A stretch of 64,000 bases of DNA from Asparagopsis taxiformis. Its lineage: Eukaryota; Rhodophyta; Florideophyceae; Bonnemaisoniales; Bonnemaisoniaceae. Shown here piece after piece: positions 41,031-53,875 of this stretch (within the stretch, counting starts at the first letter, position 1; each line of letters starts with the position of its first letter). The stretch lies in assembly GCA_030407315.1 (NCBI GenBank), contig JALQPE010002989.1, positions 89,685 to 153,684 of the forward strand, written 5' to 3'. The notes below the pieces were generated by a model that saw only the letters and a program-made list of their open reading frames with translations, did no database searches and had not been told where the DNA came from. Both the position numbers and the translations under genes were made by a program.

Positions 41031-43740
41031 TGAGGCATTTACACTTTATTGTATTCCCATAGAGTGCAGACTGTAAGTCATTGTCTGTGTGGTGTCAGTT
41101 GTGGCGGCGCGCGAGGCCGTCTGTGATGTCTACTTCACTACTCTGTTCCTCTTCTCGTGAACCCGGTCTATCCGGCGGCACCCCCTGGCTTTACATCTCC
41201 ATCCTACTTAGACTCGCAATAAATTGGCAAGTGTCGTTATCCGATTCATAAAATAATTTAGTTTTCAGTGTAATGGCGCTCGGCCAAAATAAATTACCCC
41301 GTATGGGTCATTTGTAATGGACCCGAGGTCCAGTAAGCACTAAGCTCACTAGGGGAGGTAGGACCCTACACGTGTACCTCATAGGCAGCTGCGCTGCATG
41401 TCTGACTGACGATATCTCGCGACCGATCCGGATCAATGGACCTAGCTGTAAGGCCCGTGTCGCAGCTATCTACTGTAATTCGCTCGACCCGCCGTCCGGG
41501 AGAGCCGGCCGTCGGTGAGTCGCTCGCTTGTGTAGGTTACTATATCTACCCGCCATCCCCTTTACCGCTCTACTTTCCAGATAAGAGATTATGGAATTAT
41601 AGAGTAAATAACGCGGTTCAACCCAAAGGTTGCGTCGCTGTTACTCTTCCATTCTCGACAAACTTTCCAAACGTTCCACGCTTTCCTGTCGCAGTTCCAC
41701 ACTCCCCTTTGCTTGTCCCACGCGCGCACCCGCTCGTCCACCGCCCGCTCGCTGACTACGCTACCGCTTGTTGACATTCTATTTGGAGTGTGACAACTGA
41801 CCCGGTCTGTTTACCATACGTTGCTATCGGGTAACACACGGGGGCTTGGACCGCCGTCCGATAGTGACCTCTCGCTGAAAAGCAGTGCTTACGACAATCC
41901 GGATTCAGCGTCTGTATTGCCGCGAGAGAACCGTGATGGCTGACACGCCAATCGAAGACAAGAAGGCCCGACGCGATCGTTTGATGAAGATGTGCAATGA
42001 ATGTGAAACTGTCACTGACATTGGTGAAACATTTCGCTTCGCTGCTTTGCAAACTCCCAAGACAAATGAGATCGGATCCGAAAGCCCACCAGAGATGCTG
42101 ACTGCCTACATTCTGTCACTGATCCCTCCTCCAAGGAAGTTGTTTACGAAAGAACTATTTGAAAACCCTACTTTCCCTATGATACTATTGAAGGAAACTG
42201 CTGAGCTGTATGGTTGTCTCAAGGTTCCTAGTAATATCACTGACCGACTTGGCCATGAAGTTATGTCAAACCCCTCTGCTGGTATATTCATTTGGCTCGC
42301 CTGTGTGCACAACCCTTCTGACGAAATGGTCGAGAAGTATCTAGATGAATTCTGTAACATGCAGACTGTGCCGGACGCTTTACCGGAAATTGTGCAAGAG
42401 ACACCTCGCCGCCCTGTCAGTCCAACGTCAACGACTCCTCACACGACCAACAGAAGATCGTCACTACCTAACACTCCTGCTAATGAGGATGGAGTCAGAC
42501 GCCGCTTGTCAACTCCTGTGTCTACACCACCGCCGGATACACAGAGAGAAGGACAAATGAGCCACCGCCGCTATACGACCCGTTTCCCAAAGTCTTTTCA
42601 GATCCTAGAGGAGAATGACGCAATGACACCCCGTGTCCAACCTGCAAAAATGAATTTGCCACCCTCTGCTTCTACCTCCCAAGACGTGAATGACTCTCAT
42701 AGGAAAGCTGCAGCTGTATCATCGCACTTCCGAGATGCAAAGTTTACTGGAAGTAAACAGCAATCTTTTCGATGTAATATCATGGACTACGAGATATGCT
42801 CGGCGCAGTATGAACTGTCATACGTACAGCAGACTCAATTCTTCATCAACCTGTTTGATGGTGCTGCACGTATCTTCTTCTGTGATAACACTCACTCGAA
42901 GATGAGCTACGACGAACTGGTTGAAGTCATGACCGGTGAGTATGACAATGAAGCTCGTCAATTGTCAGTGCTAACAGAGCTGAGTACTCTGACGTTTGAG
43001 AAGGTTAGGAGAAAGGCTGATGTGTGAGATGCCGATGAGTGCTTGACAAGACTCGTTGACACAATCAACTCACTAGCTCCGCAATGTCCTCCTGCCTTCC
43101 GCAGTAATGAGAACAAGTCACACTTCCTCCGCCAGGCCGTTATCCGACAGCCATGGGCAGAAGCAGCTATCGCAGATATCTCCTCATCTGGATATAGCTT
43201 CAACAAATTTGTCACCTCGCTCCGTGTCAAGATGCAATTCTTCGAAGAGAAGAAGTCATTGCAGCCTGAGAATGACACTCAAGCCGATACCTTGTATCAG
43301 CGATACGGCCGTCCACCATCCCATGTCACGAGACGTACTATCGTGCATGAACCGCTTCGCCAAGCGCGCAGCACAAGCGCTAAAGAAGGCAAAAAGCCTA
43401 TTGGCAAGAATGGAAAACGTATGCTTTGCAGGATATGTGACGCTGATGACCACTTTGCACGCGATTGCAAAGAGCGTGGCGTGAAGGGAGCAGTCACAAG
43501 ACAGCTACAGAAAGGTGTACCTGCTGTCACACTACTTGCTAGCCTCGTGTCAAATTACGACCGTTATGCGCACAACGTAGATGATCCCTGTTCACCTGAC
43601 CCCGCTCAACTGCCACTCCACGATGACAATTTTCACACCGAAGTATGTTCAGAACTTGAAGCTTTTGAGAAACTCCATGTCGAGTGTACCGAAGACGAAG
43701 ACAGTTGTGTCGTACCGCCTGGCGGTCCTCGCTGATCGAG
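41030..43740 (+). mobile_element. LTR retroelement remnant: leader or 5' LTR plus gag, interrupted by a Gypsy element
   Basis: A 900-base non-coding leader (41030-41935) precedes a gag gene. No protease or polymerase follows: the sequence changes character at about 43736 and the Gypsy element's own 5' region begins. A nested insertion that displaced pol is the natural reading, but the rest of the host element is not seen on the other side, where a different repeat begins at 53876. The limits of the leader/LTR are not defined because no second copy is present. Confidence 0.6.
41936..43735 (+). pseudogene. gag: Retroelement gag with CCHC zinc knuckle, one nonsense codon
   Basis: From ATG 41936 the frame runs 363 codons to a TGA at 43025-43027 and then continues in the same frame for another 236 codons to 43735. 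The first part has a Ser/Thr/Pro-rich middle (residues about 150-250) and a helical capsid-like part. The second part ends in a knuckle CRICDADDHFARDC (CX2CX4HX4C) and an acidic tail. It would form the particle and bind RNA. It differs from the other two gag genes in the window, so three element families are present. Confidence 0.78.
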
Positions 43741-43779
43741 CCGTGTCGCTTCCCTATTGGGTACCCACTTACGGGATGT

Positions 43780-44460
43780 GCCAATCAGAAGGCACCAGCC
43801 AACTGGCGTGTTTCCTATACTTAGGACAAGCTAAGGCTGACAAATAACCCCACCCGGGCCTATCGGCCCCGGCCAAGACCCCACAAGGGGCAAATTTTAA
43901 CTTAGGCTGATCAGCCATACATTACAATGTAAGCCTATTGGCAATGACCTCGCGGGTAGGCGAGCGCCAGTAATTGGGTTCTGATTGGTCACTAACTGGA
44001 TATTTATTCCTAACCACTAACCCTAGCTTACAGTAGACTTAGTATAAAACGGCCACTGGAATAGCCAGTAGGCACGGTTTCTAGAGTAACGTAAACTCAA
44101 GTGGAATTACGACCCACAGGAACAGTGTTCGCATACCTATTGTTCAACCCCTCTCCGGGAAAACCTTAGGGTTAGCCAACAGCTCGACGGATTACGTCAT
44201 CTTGCTCCATTAATACGCATCTCGCGTGAGCGCTATAATCGCACAACCCCCTCCGGGTAGCGATCCCTTCTCTCTCACGAGACTACCCGCCGGGTACCTA
44301 TAAGGTTCATCTGCTCTACCGCTTCCTCTACCGAGGCTCGGGACACCTTTCGGGTGGTTTGCCGCTCTAGCGGATTTTCTACCTGCTACATTGGTCTCTC
44401 GACCTAGAACCTTGTACCCTCGGGTAAGTCTCTTTGAGAGAAATTTTCCTTCACAATCAT
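43780..44460 (+). repeat. Putative 5' LTR and leader of the Gypsy element
   Basis: The non-coding segment before gag contains a TATA box (AGTATAAAAC at 44041) and several short CCCT/AGGG-type inverted words. Without a 3' partner the LTR ends cannot be set. Confidence 0.4.
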
Positions 44461-44467
44461 CTTCACG

Positions 44468-46392
44468 ATGCCTCGTAACCCTACAGCGGGACCCTCTAGT
44501 GAGGACATAGCGCCTGCCAGCGACTTATCCGATTCGGATCTGATCGCCGAAGAAGGCGTGATGATTAACACCCTGCAAGACCGAGCCGACCGAATCTTCA
44601 ACGAACGGTTGGAAGAGTTCAAGGCTGAATTCAGCACCGTCGTCGAGAAGACTGTTCAAGACCGCAGGGCGGAAATCGTAGACGCTACGGTCGAAACCGT
44701 CATGGAACTGGTCGAGCCAAAGCTGATGGCCGCCAGCCGAGAAGCCACCCAAGATCGGGACGCCGAGTTCCTAGTGGAAACCTGGAATCAGGTCAAAGCC
44801 GAATTCGCTAAGCGCGTGTCCCTTTTGGAAACTCGTCTGGAGGAGCTTTCGATTCACGGCTTCAATGCCAGTCCATTAGGACAACAGGAGTTCCCTGCTC
44901 GCCGCATCCGATCGGCTGACTTCCCTGACCCTACATCCGGTAGGGAGGAAGAAGAAGATCCCCGATTGGAGCAAGTCGCAGAAGCAACCCGACACCTGTC
45001 GGACCGTGTCGACGCCCTCGCCGAGTCACTATCCCAAACAGGGAATATCTCTCGCACGAGACAGCACACTCGTGCCACCGGATCTGTACCGGAAAACCCC
45101 TCGTGGGATGATGAAGAAGGACCCCTTGAGGAAGGCTTAGTGCCTTTGAAGGCCCGCGAACCCGCGTTCGACCTAGTGGTCTCCTATCGGTACTACCGAC
45201 TCAAGAACAAGTCCCTAACGACTGATACCCAATGGGTAAATCAAGAAGCTTGTATAAGCTAACGGAGAAGATCCGTAATTTCAACGCGTCATTCACGCCG
45301 TTCGATGGTACGGAACCCATCGATATCCTCCGGTTCCTCGCGGAATTCCAAGATGCATGTGATTCATGCGGAGTCTCGGAGGGAGAAGCTACCAAGTTAC
45401 TCAAGTATTTCCTGGAAGGAGAACCTCAACGGTTTATCGCCGCTGAGGCGCGAAAGCGCAAGCTTCTCAACCACCTGCATCAGCAGATCACTTGGCCTCA
45501 AGCCGTTAACGCCCTTCTGGCTCGCTACGCGACGGACAATGTCCTAGCGGACGCATATGACGCAGTAACGCGTATACGGCAAGGGCCGGATGAAGATGAA
45601 GCTGCATACGCAGACAGACTGCAGGACGCTGCACTCCTGTGTGCGAACGTCTTATCGGAAAGAGACTTGGTCAACTACTACCTCAAGGGCCTACGCCCAG
45701 AGGTTAAACACACCGTCAAGGTGACTATAGGCCGCAGTGGCGGAGAAGATTTCCTTGCTGTCCGTAACCTTGCTAAAGGACTCGGGGACTCTTTACGAGC
45801 ATCGCTGCCCGCGAAACCTAAGGCCTACCCTACTCGGTAAATCGCGGATCGTAAACGCAAAGCGTTGCTCGCTACCGTCCCCGGAGAACCGGCTGTGATA
45901 CCGCGGACCCCGCCGCCGACCTTGCCTTCCCCTACCGGGAACCCAATGGGCGCGCCAATGCAGGCCCCTACCCTAACGGGAGAACATCTTAAACTCGCTG
46001 AGAGTATGATCCCCGAAGGGGCTGTTACTTGGAGATGCTCTGGCTGTCGCCAACCAGGGCACGTGTTATACACTTGTCCTTACCTACCACCCTCAGTGGG
46101 AACTTACTTCGCCTTTGCGAACTACGCTTACCAGCAAGAACCGGAGCAGGTTATGCGCCGCCAACAGCGCCAGTCCAATCGGTTCAACCGAAAAAGGGAT
46201 TACCCTAAAGCCGTGCTCCAACGGTCAAACCCTCCAACACGCATGGTTGCGTTCGCCGATGACGAAATTCATCCCAAATCGGGCCCTCTGAGGCGAGACG
46301 TTTTAGAACGTAACGGATCTTCCGTAACGGCTCAAGACGTAGCCGACGCCTTGGAAACCTCCGACGACTCCGACACGTCGTCGGAAAACTAA
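44468..46392 (+). pseudogene. gag: Gypsy gag, interrupted by a frameshift and a stop
   Basis: The ATG is at 44468. The first 264 codons encode an acidic, coiled-coil-rich N-terminus. Between about 45225 and 45262 the reading moves to a second frame, which encodes a retrotransposon gag/capsid domain (PIDILRFLAEFQDAC, then YFLEGEPQRFI and YYLKGLRPEVK). A TAA at 45838-45840 interrupts this frame. It then continues to a zinc knuckle CSGCRQPGHVLYTC (CX2CX4HX4C) and ends at a TAA at 46390-46392. That final TAA overlaps the ATG of pol in the string TAATG. Confidence 0.85.
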
Positions 46393-49300
46393 TGACGGGG
46401 AGTGAGGTGTCGCACTCCCGTCAGGAGGTGGAGCGATTACGCTACTCGGTGGACATCTCACCACAACCACCTCCGCAGGAAAAGGCTGCAACTCCCTCTA
46501 GGGACCAAAGTCTTTCCCAGACACCAACCCCTTCGGGTTCCCCCACAGGGACTCGAACCTCAAGGCCGAAAGCCTCATGCCTGCTTAAGGCCGCCCATTA
46601 CGTAGTAATGGGTTCCATCGGACTCGATCCGTCAATTCTCACGCCCATGCGTATGGTGATGGACACCGGGTCCGGACCATCGGTCATCCATGAAAGGAGC
46701 TTACCCCACAATTGGGAACAATTCCAAGTCCCTACGGGGAAAGTTCCGCAACTGGCCGATGCTAACGGCAATCCTCTTCGGATAAAAGGCAAGATAATAC
46801 TGTCCTTACAGTTAGGCCACAAGTCCTTTGAGGAAGAATTCTTCGTCGCGCCTAAGTTGGCCGTACCCCTCATCTTGGGAACTGGGGCAATGAATACCCA
46901 CGTAGACGCAATTAGGTGCCGGGCCCAACGAATTGATATTCACGACGGCGGGTCGATAGCTATCCTAGTGATGTCGCCTACGCGTAAAACATCCCCCACC
47001 CTTTCGTGCTACGTGGATGCCTCAAGACCCTCTAATGGGATTAACTTAGACCGCCAGCCTCATGGCATTCGATTGTCACAAAGTGTGAATGTTCCTCCGC
47101 GGAGTCAAGTAACAACTACTGTTGTATGCGCCGGTGGCGGCTTGAGTATACTCTCTCCGAGAGATCGGATCCTTCACCGACATCGTGTCTCTATCCCGAA
47201 TGGGGTTGCGGAAGTCATCCCGCGACAGGAATTCCTGACTATATTAACTAACTTCGGTACATCCGACAAGTACCTCCCTAAAGGGACAATTATAGGCTAT
47301 GCCCTTCGGGCACCCGAACGGCCAATGCGCCCCATGGCTCTCAGCCGTTCTACCCCTTCCTCCCAAGAGGCCTCCACTATGGTGACTACTCTCCATCAGG
47401 AGCAAGAGGCCGAGGCCACCCAACCATCAAGCTGGAAGCAAGAAGTCTCTCTAGACCACCTTGGTCAAATCCCGTTGAGGGAACGCATCCTTAGCATGCT
47501 ATCTCGACACGAGTCTATGTGGGATGGATCCCTAGGGGACATCCGCGCTACGGAACACCGAATCGACATAGTCGAAGGGAGCAAGCCTAGACGGCAACAA
47601 CCCTACCGGATGGGACCCGCTCGCCGAGAGATTGCCCGTAAGGAAATAACCAGCATGCTGGAAAAAGGAGTGATCGAACCGTCGACCTCCGAATGGGCTA
47701 GCCCAGTGGTTCTTGTCCCGAAGAAGGATGGTAAATTACGCTTTTGCGTCGACTATAGGGGTCTTAACGACATCACTGTCAATGATGTGTACCCCCTTCC
47801 ACGAATGGATGATTGTATTGACTCCCTCGGAGATGCTCAAGTATTCACCACATTGGATTGTAATTCTGGCTATTGGCAGATCCCTGTTGCACAGGACGAC
47901 CGTGACAAAACGGCATTCACCTCCCATTTGGGGACATATCGCTTTAAGCGTTTGCCTTTTGGCTTAAAGAATGCTCCGGCAACGTTTCAACGTGCCATCG
48001 ACATTATTCTTAGCAGCGTTCGCTGGCAGACCTGTCTGATTTACTTAGACGATGTGATCGTATTCTCTCGGGACGAGGCCGAACATCTCCACCATGTGGA
48101 CCAAGTACTCTCCCTCCTACGGGAAGCAGGTGTCACCCTGAAGTTGACAAAGTGTCATTTCTTCGAAAAGAAGGTTGATTACCTGGGACATGTCGTGATG
48201 CCAGGAAAGCTAGCTGTTGCACAGAACGCCACTTCGGCTATCGCTGACGCGATCTTTCCGCAAACGCCTACGCAAATGCGATCCTTCCTCGGAAGCTGTG
48301 GCGTCTTTCGACGATTCATCAAAGGGTATGCCGCAATTGCGCACCCCTTGAACGAAATGCTGACCAAAGACAGCCTCCCTAAATTCGGGAAAGAACCTCC
48401 TACCGAGGACCAACGCCGCGCGTTCAACGCTCTCAAAGAGGTCATGACCAAGCCGCCGATACTGGCTCTACCCAAGTTGGGTCAACCCTACACCGTAGAC
48501 ACGGACGCTTCCGCATACCAAATAGGATGCGCTCTGCTTCAGCAGCAAGGGGAAGAGAACGATCTCAAGCCAATTGGCTATTGGTCGCGGACCTTGACTA
48601 AACCTGAAAGAGGTTACTCCCCTACGGAGCGTGAATGTCTAGCCGTCGTATGGGCTGTCACTATCCTACGTCCATACTTGGAGCAAACAAAGTTTGTAGT
48701 CCGGACGGACCATAACGCGCTGCGTTGGCTTATGAATATCAATGACCCTTCAGGGAGACTATGCCGTTGGCGCCTCCGACTTGCGGAATTTGACTATCAA
48801 ATAGTCTACCGACCCGGTCGGGTTCACCAACTACCAGACGCCCTTTCGCGTGTTGAAACTAACGGCGAGACGCCCGTCACTATTGACGATGAAATACCAA
48901 CTCTGTTGGCCACGCACGCACCGCAAGGTGAAACATCCTTGGATGATGACACTGATGTTTGGTTCTACGACCTTTCTCTAGCAAGAGACCACGCCGAGGA
49001 GGCGCCTAATCGCAACGGTACACCCGTCTTGACAACTCATCCGCAAACGGAAAACTATTGCCCGATAACTCTCCAAGAGTGGCTCGAAGAGCAACGAACA
49101 GACGACTTCTGTCAACAGGCCCTGGCCTCGCAGAATCTGACTCTCTCTTCTTCGAAGATGAAGACGGTGTCCTTTGTAGGAAGTCCAAATTGGACGGGTC
49201 ATCCCAAATTGTGGTACCTAAAGCCTTACGGCAACGTCTATTGACGATGTGCCACCACGGCATATTGGCAGGACATCCTGGTCAGAATCGCATGTACGAC

Positions 49301-50479
49301 ACGATGCGCCTATCTTACTACTGGCCTGCAATGGCTGCGGACATAACCGGAACGGTTGAACGCTGTTCAGCGTGTGCGAGAAACCGATTACGGTTGCGCA
49401 AACATGCGAGTACCCTCCAGCTGTTCCCAGCTACCACACCATTGGATGACGTTGCAATTGACCTCCTCGGTCCTCTACCTCGTACCAAGAAAGGTAACGT
49501 GCACCTACTGGTGATTTCGTGTCGCTTTACCAAGCTAACCCAGGTGGTTCCGCTGCGAAGCATTACGGCTTACCATGTGGCAGTAGCCTTTTGTACACAT
49601 TGGGTGTTTAAGTATGGTCCTCCACGGACATTACTATCCGATAACGGTCCGCAATTTGCGTCGAAGTTCTTCCAGGCTGTCTGCCTCCAGTTAGGAACGA
49701 AGAACGTCTTCACGACGGCATACCATCCCCAGACAAATGGGCAAGTCGAACGGTATAACCGTACTCTATTGAGCATGCTACGTAATTACGTCAATGATAA
49801 CCAGGACGACTGGGATGTCTACGCATCAGCGTTAACCTATGCGTACAACACGCACGTGCATCGCACAACGGGAACTACACCCTTCGACCTCATACTAAGC
49901 CGACCTCCACCGCCATATGCGACACACCATTCGGTGAAAAGGAGGGCAACGCCAGACGCGTTCACGAAGCAAGACTTCTTACGCCGTATTACGGATACCA
50001 TTGATATGGCAGGTAAACGCCTTCACAGCGCGCAAGCACGCTACAAGCGTAACTTCGACCGGTCAATCCGGAAGTCTAAACGACTCATCACTACCGATGA
50101 TTACGTTTATCTGGATAATCCAGAAGTCCGTGAACGGAACAAGCTAACTCCAATAGCTCAAGGTCCCTATAGGGTTATCCGTGCCGGACGGCGAACGGTT
50201 TACATCGACCGCGATGGTATCACCGAAAAGGTTAGTCTCGATAGAGTTGCACTCGCTCCGCGACCAACCGAGGAACCAACCTTACCACCTCGGCTACATG
50301 CCGCTAACGCACGAGCGTCACCACCAGGTGCAGACGCCCTCGCGCCAAATACACAACCACGCCAACCGACGGGCGACGGCCAACAGAACGCACAAAGCGA
50401 ATCACTTCCGCCAACTCCTAATCAGGAATACCCCTTCAGGGATCAACCATCGTCCCACGACAACCTACAATTAGGATAA
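46392..50479 (+). pseudogene. pol: Gypsy pol: protease, reverse transcriptase, RNase H, integrase; one frameshift
   Basis: The first frame (46392-49244) has the protease DTGSGPSVIHE near residue 90. Its reverse transcriptase has DYRGLNDITV, FTTLDCNSGYWQI and the catalytic YLDDVIVFS near 551. RNase H follows with DTDASAYQIGCALLQQ near 703 and RTDHNALRWL. Near 49135 the reading passes to another frame (open 49058-50479) after ASQN and resumes at SDSLFFEDEDG. The integrase there has the His-His-Cys-Cys finger (HHGILAGH, CSAC) and a core with Asp in IDLLGPL, Asp in SDNGPQF and Glu exactly 35 residues on in NGQVERYN. Pol starts at an ATG that overlaps the gag stop by one base, so reinitiation or a minus-one shift would be needed for expression. 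Confidence 0.93.
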
Positions 50480-50791
50480 CACCTGAAGTAGTGGTTTGGG
50501 ACAAACCACCCTTCAGGAGGGGGCCCCCGACGCTGTGCGCGTAAGCAAAAATTTTGCAACTCCCTCTCGGGATCGACCTTGTAGTCTTTCACCCTTCGGT
50601 AACTCACCCACACAGCCGGTAACTACCAACCGCAATCGCACACAATTGCAAGAAGTCAACAAAGACGCCACGACAACTCTGCCAATGCAGACCAAGACCA
50701 AGACGTCAACCCAGACAGGGCTCTCCCTCGCACAAGCGAGCAACTCGCCAAAGTATGGCAGGCACTGACGCCACAGACTCAGCCCCAAGGC

Positions 50792-51379
50792 GTGACCAAC
50801 GCAAACGCGACCAGGCGACGCTCAATCAAAACACGCGTACAAACGCCGACTTCCCCTCAACGGGACGCGAACCCTCCATCGGGAGCCGAACTTCGCATAG
50901 CGAACCAAGCAAGTCAAGCACCCGCCCATTTGGCAAAACCCAAACCGGGTCGACACACTCGCTCAAGTGCGAAGAAGATAGCCACGGCAAACCCCGTAAG
51001 GTCTTTGGAAGCCACCCCCAATGGGGAACAAGAGAAAGCGCCACAGGGCACGCAGCCGAACTCGGAACGAGTAGCTCTCCCTGAAGGGACGAAGGAAACC
51101 CCAGAGGGAAGTAGCGACGCCGAACGCGCAACCTCAGAGGAGGAATATCCCATCGATGATCTCCTAGATTACGTCACTGACGACGACGGGGAACAATGGT
51201 TCCTGGTAAAGTGGTATGGCTACCGAAAGCCGACATGGACGCAACGCGCGAACGTCCCCCTGAATGGGCATCAAGGTACTTCCGTCGAAGACAACACCGC
51301 GAAGGTGACCGGCAACCACGCCGAGCGCGCACGCGCAAACCCAAGAGAGGGAAGAAGTAGAGTAACCCCACAGGGATAA
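50792..51379 (+). CDS. Chromodomain at the C-terminus of the Gypsy integrase
   Basis: The stretch lies in the same frame as the integrase but is separated from it by stops at 50479 and shortly after, up to about 50600. A long Gln/Asn/Thr/Pro-rich linker leads to EEEYPIDDLLDYVTDDDG and WFLVKWYGYRKPTW at about 51135-51240, a clear chromodomain with the aromatic cage-type W and Y residues. In chromoviruses this domain steers integration to methylated histone H3. Here the stops suggest decay, or a linker that has been remodelled; I cannot tell whether it was ever translated as part of pol in this copy. Confidence 0.75.
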   Translation: MTNANATRRRSIKTRVQTPTSPQRDANPPSGAELRIANQASQAPAHLAKPKPGRHTRSSAKKIATANPVRSLEATPNGEQEKAPQGTQPNSERVALPEGTKETPEGSSDAERATSEEEYPIDDLLDYVTDDDGEQWFLVKWYGYRKPTWTQRANVPLNGHQGTSVEDNTAKVTGNHAERARANPREGRSRVTPQG

Positions 51380-51666
51380 GAACCTAACAAGGTACCCACT
51401 GGTGGAGCTACCAAACCTCGGAGGGTCAAGCCAAAAAGGGCGCACTTTATCACCGCCAACCGGAGCCACTGTGGAAATTTAGATTTCAGGAAATGAAAAA
51501 AATTGACCAAAAAAGGGTTTCAACAAACAAATCCGCACGTCAGCGTGATGATGCATCTTTAATGTACCTCAGAGGTGCCTCAGGACTACCTGATGAACAA
51601 TGGCGCAACGCAAAAGCGTGTTCAAACTACCGTTAGAGTTATTCTCCCAAAGGCAATTGCCAGTCC

Positions 51667-53787
51667 TTAGCGACGATAATGGCTAGAAGGCCGAGGCCGA
51701 TGAGAGGCAGACGGTGCCGTAGGGGCAGGAGCGCGTACATTCGTCGAAGGACGAGGATGGCGGGGTGCAACCCTTGCGAAGGTAGGATTACGACGCAAAC
51801 CGCGTTGCGGAACTGCACTAGAACCCCGACGACGGGCAGGCACAGGGCCATGCGAAGACGCAACCGCAGAGGCGGATAACCCAACTGCTGGGATGGACGC
51901 GGGAGGCGGAGAAACATCTGGCGACTCAGGCGACCCTAACCGGGCATCAAGACGCGCAAGTAAAGGATTACTAGCATCCGCAGCACCCACGGGGGAATGA
52001 AGACGAGTACGCACGTTGCGTTCGGGAAGACCCTCATCGGGAGACCGAGCGCGACGACGCGAGTAACCAGGCTGAACTGCCTCCTCGCCACCCTCTTCGG
52101 GAATAACTGCTTGCTGCAGTAGACGCCTGGCGTCCTCCAACTCACCTTCTAATTCCCCAACCCGGGTTCGCAATTCTGCTGCCTCCAGGCGTGCGGCCTC
52201 AACCTCCCTATCCGCTGTGCGGCGACGCTCTCGGGCGATGTTACGCTGTTCGCGTCCTTGCTTATAGCGAGCAGCTAACGTGATGCACGACAATGCGAGT
52301 CCATCCAACGCGGATCTTACGATGTAACGCCCATTGGCAGAGGCAAAAATGGAAGCCACCGTACCATCCCCGAGATCATCGGCCAACCGCCGCACATGCG
52401 GAATCGATAGCAATTCGCGACTCGACAATTCCCCACGTAGGATATCAACAGCAGGAGGCTGACGCGTGACTACATCATCACCGTTCACGGATGGCTCAGA
52501 GCCTTGGTCGGATGTCAGAAGCGCCTCCATGGCGGGACCCACTTGGGATGAAGGGGCAGCTGTAGGCTGAGGGGTTGGCGCGGTAGGCGCGACGGTCATC
52601 GGGACCTGACTTTCGTACAAGTCATCAGCACCACTGGGTGGTAAGGAAGCAACGGGAGCGAAGCTCCGTCCTGCGTAAGGCGAACGCCCAGCTGGGCCTC
52701 CCGCCTCGGCGGCCGTCCACCACGGACGCGGCACAAATGCCTCGCCAACAGGCTGATATTTGTAAGAGTCGGGATGACCGTCGGAATACCTGTCAGGCTC
52801 CACGCCGTAATACCCATCTTCGGTGAACTCACCATCTCTGCGATAAGGCGGCAGCTCTGCGACTGTACCATCTCGATGGTTTAACACGTTATACGTAACG
52901 CCCTCACCGGCAAGTCAACAGTCCTGTAGATAACCACCTTCTCCGGTGCCACTCCCGTGATGTTGGTACTGACCAATTCCTGCGGATAATCATCACCCCC
53001 AAGGGCCACCTTCAGCAACCGACGCACTACCGAACCAGGTAACTCCCGACTATAAGGGACCACGTCCGAGACCGGAACCTTCGGGATATCGTACCAAGTA
53101 CTGCTCACCCTATTGAGAGTTCCTCCGCCATCACCGGCACAAAGCCCCGCGTCTCGGCGGTACGAGCCAACTCGATCCCTATAAGGATATCCCTCTCCAA
53201 CTCGAGGTATGATCGGTAACCTGTCCATTCGCCATTCGGGCGCGTCGCGAGGAGCGGAATTATGGAAATACACCAGCGACGGAGGGTCGGCAACGGGCAA
53301 ACACATCGGTGGAGATGACTTGCCTTCCCAAGTGGGATCATCCCATAGCGGGTCCAAAGCTTCCCTAGCTACCTTCATGGGCCTAGTGGCCGGCTCAGCA
53401 GAGCTACCATGACGGTGCGCGAACACGCGATAATCGTTCGCCGTCACCTGACGCCCCATCCTTCGGGAAGTAACCCTAGCGTGCAAACGCATATGATGCT
53501 TATAGCTACCCGTATCGGGACGTGGAGGGATACGCAAACCAGCGAGACCGAATCATCGGCATGTCCGCTACGGAGCCTTGGTACGATCCTTCTTGGAACA
53601 AGCGACGATTCATACGTTCGACGTAGAGCGCATCTCCGGGATGGAGCAGGAAAGTCCTGTCGCTGCATAGCGTATGGGGGACACGGAAGTGACGCATAGG
53701 GCGACTCGAAGGGAGACGGGCGTAAGCCAACCAACATTCGTTTTGAACCTGATGGTTTTGACCCCGGAGGGAGCTCATGAGAAGCAT
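51667..53787 (-). pseudogene. Antisense gene inside the Gypsy element, unknown product, two frameshifts
   Basis: Three minus-strand frames follow one another with short overlaps: 53787-53506 (ATG start), 53537-52881 and 52887-51667. Together they give about 700 codons. The first two encode a globular-looking chain (LLHPGDALYVERMNRR, DYRVFAHRHG, ALGGDDYPQELV). The third has a disordered Pro/Ser part, a short ordered segment (LSIPHVRRLADDL), a strong coiled coil (about 52260-52120) and an Arg/Pro-rich tail. The base composition is that of the Gypsy element. It lies where some LTR elements carry env-like or antisense accessory genes. I see no signal peptide or membrane segment, so an envelope role is not supported. 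Confidence 0.5.
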
Positions 53788-53875
53788 ATCGCGACGTAAC
53801 TCGCTTCTCGGGCGATCCGTAAAGTCCCTACGAGGGAGTCGCGCAAACGGGTAGTGTTCCCAAGGAGCGGCGAGC

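Larger units (their letters stand above)
43740..53875 (+). mobile_element. Ty3/Gypsy-type LTR retrotransposon with chromodomain and an antisense gene, 3' truncated
   Basis: The order is gag with knuckle, protease, reverse transcriptase, RNase H, integrase, chromodomain; integrase after RNase H is the Gypsy order. Many CCCTNNNGGG-like words occur through 43.8-53.8 kb and are absent outside, which marks the span as one element. A long antisense reading region follows the chromodomain. At 53876 the element stops where the 1.7 kb repeat block begins, and no 3' LTR is visible. Gag has a frameshift and a stop, and pol has one frameshift, so this copy is not functional as it stands. Confidence 0.9.
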
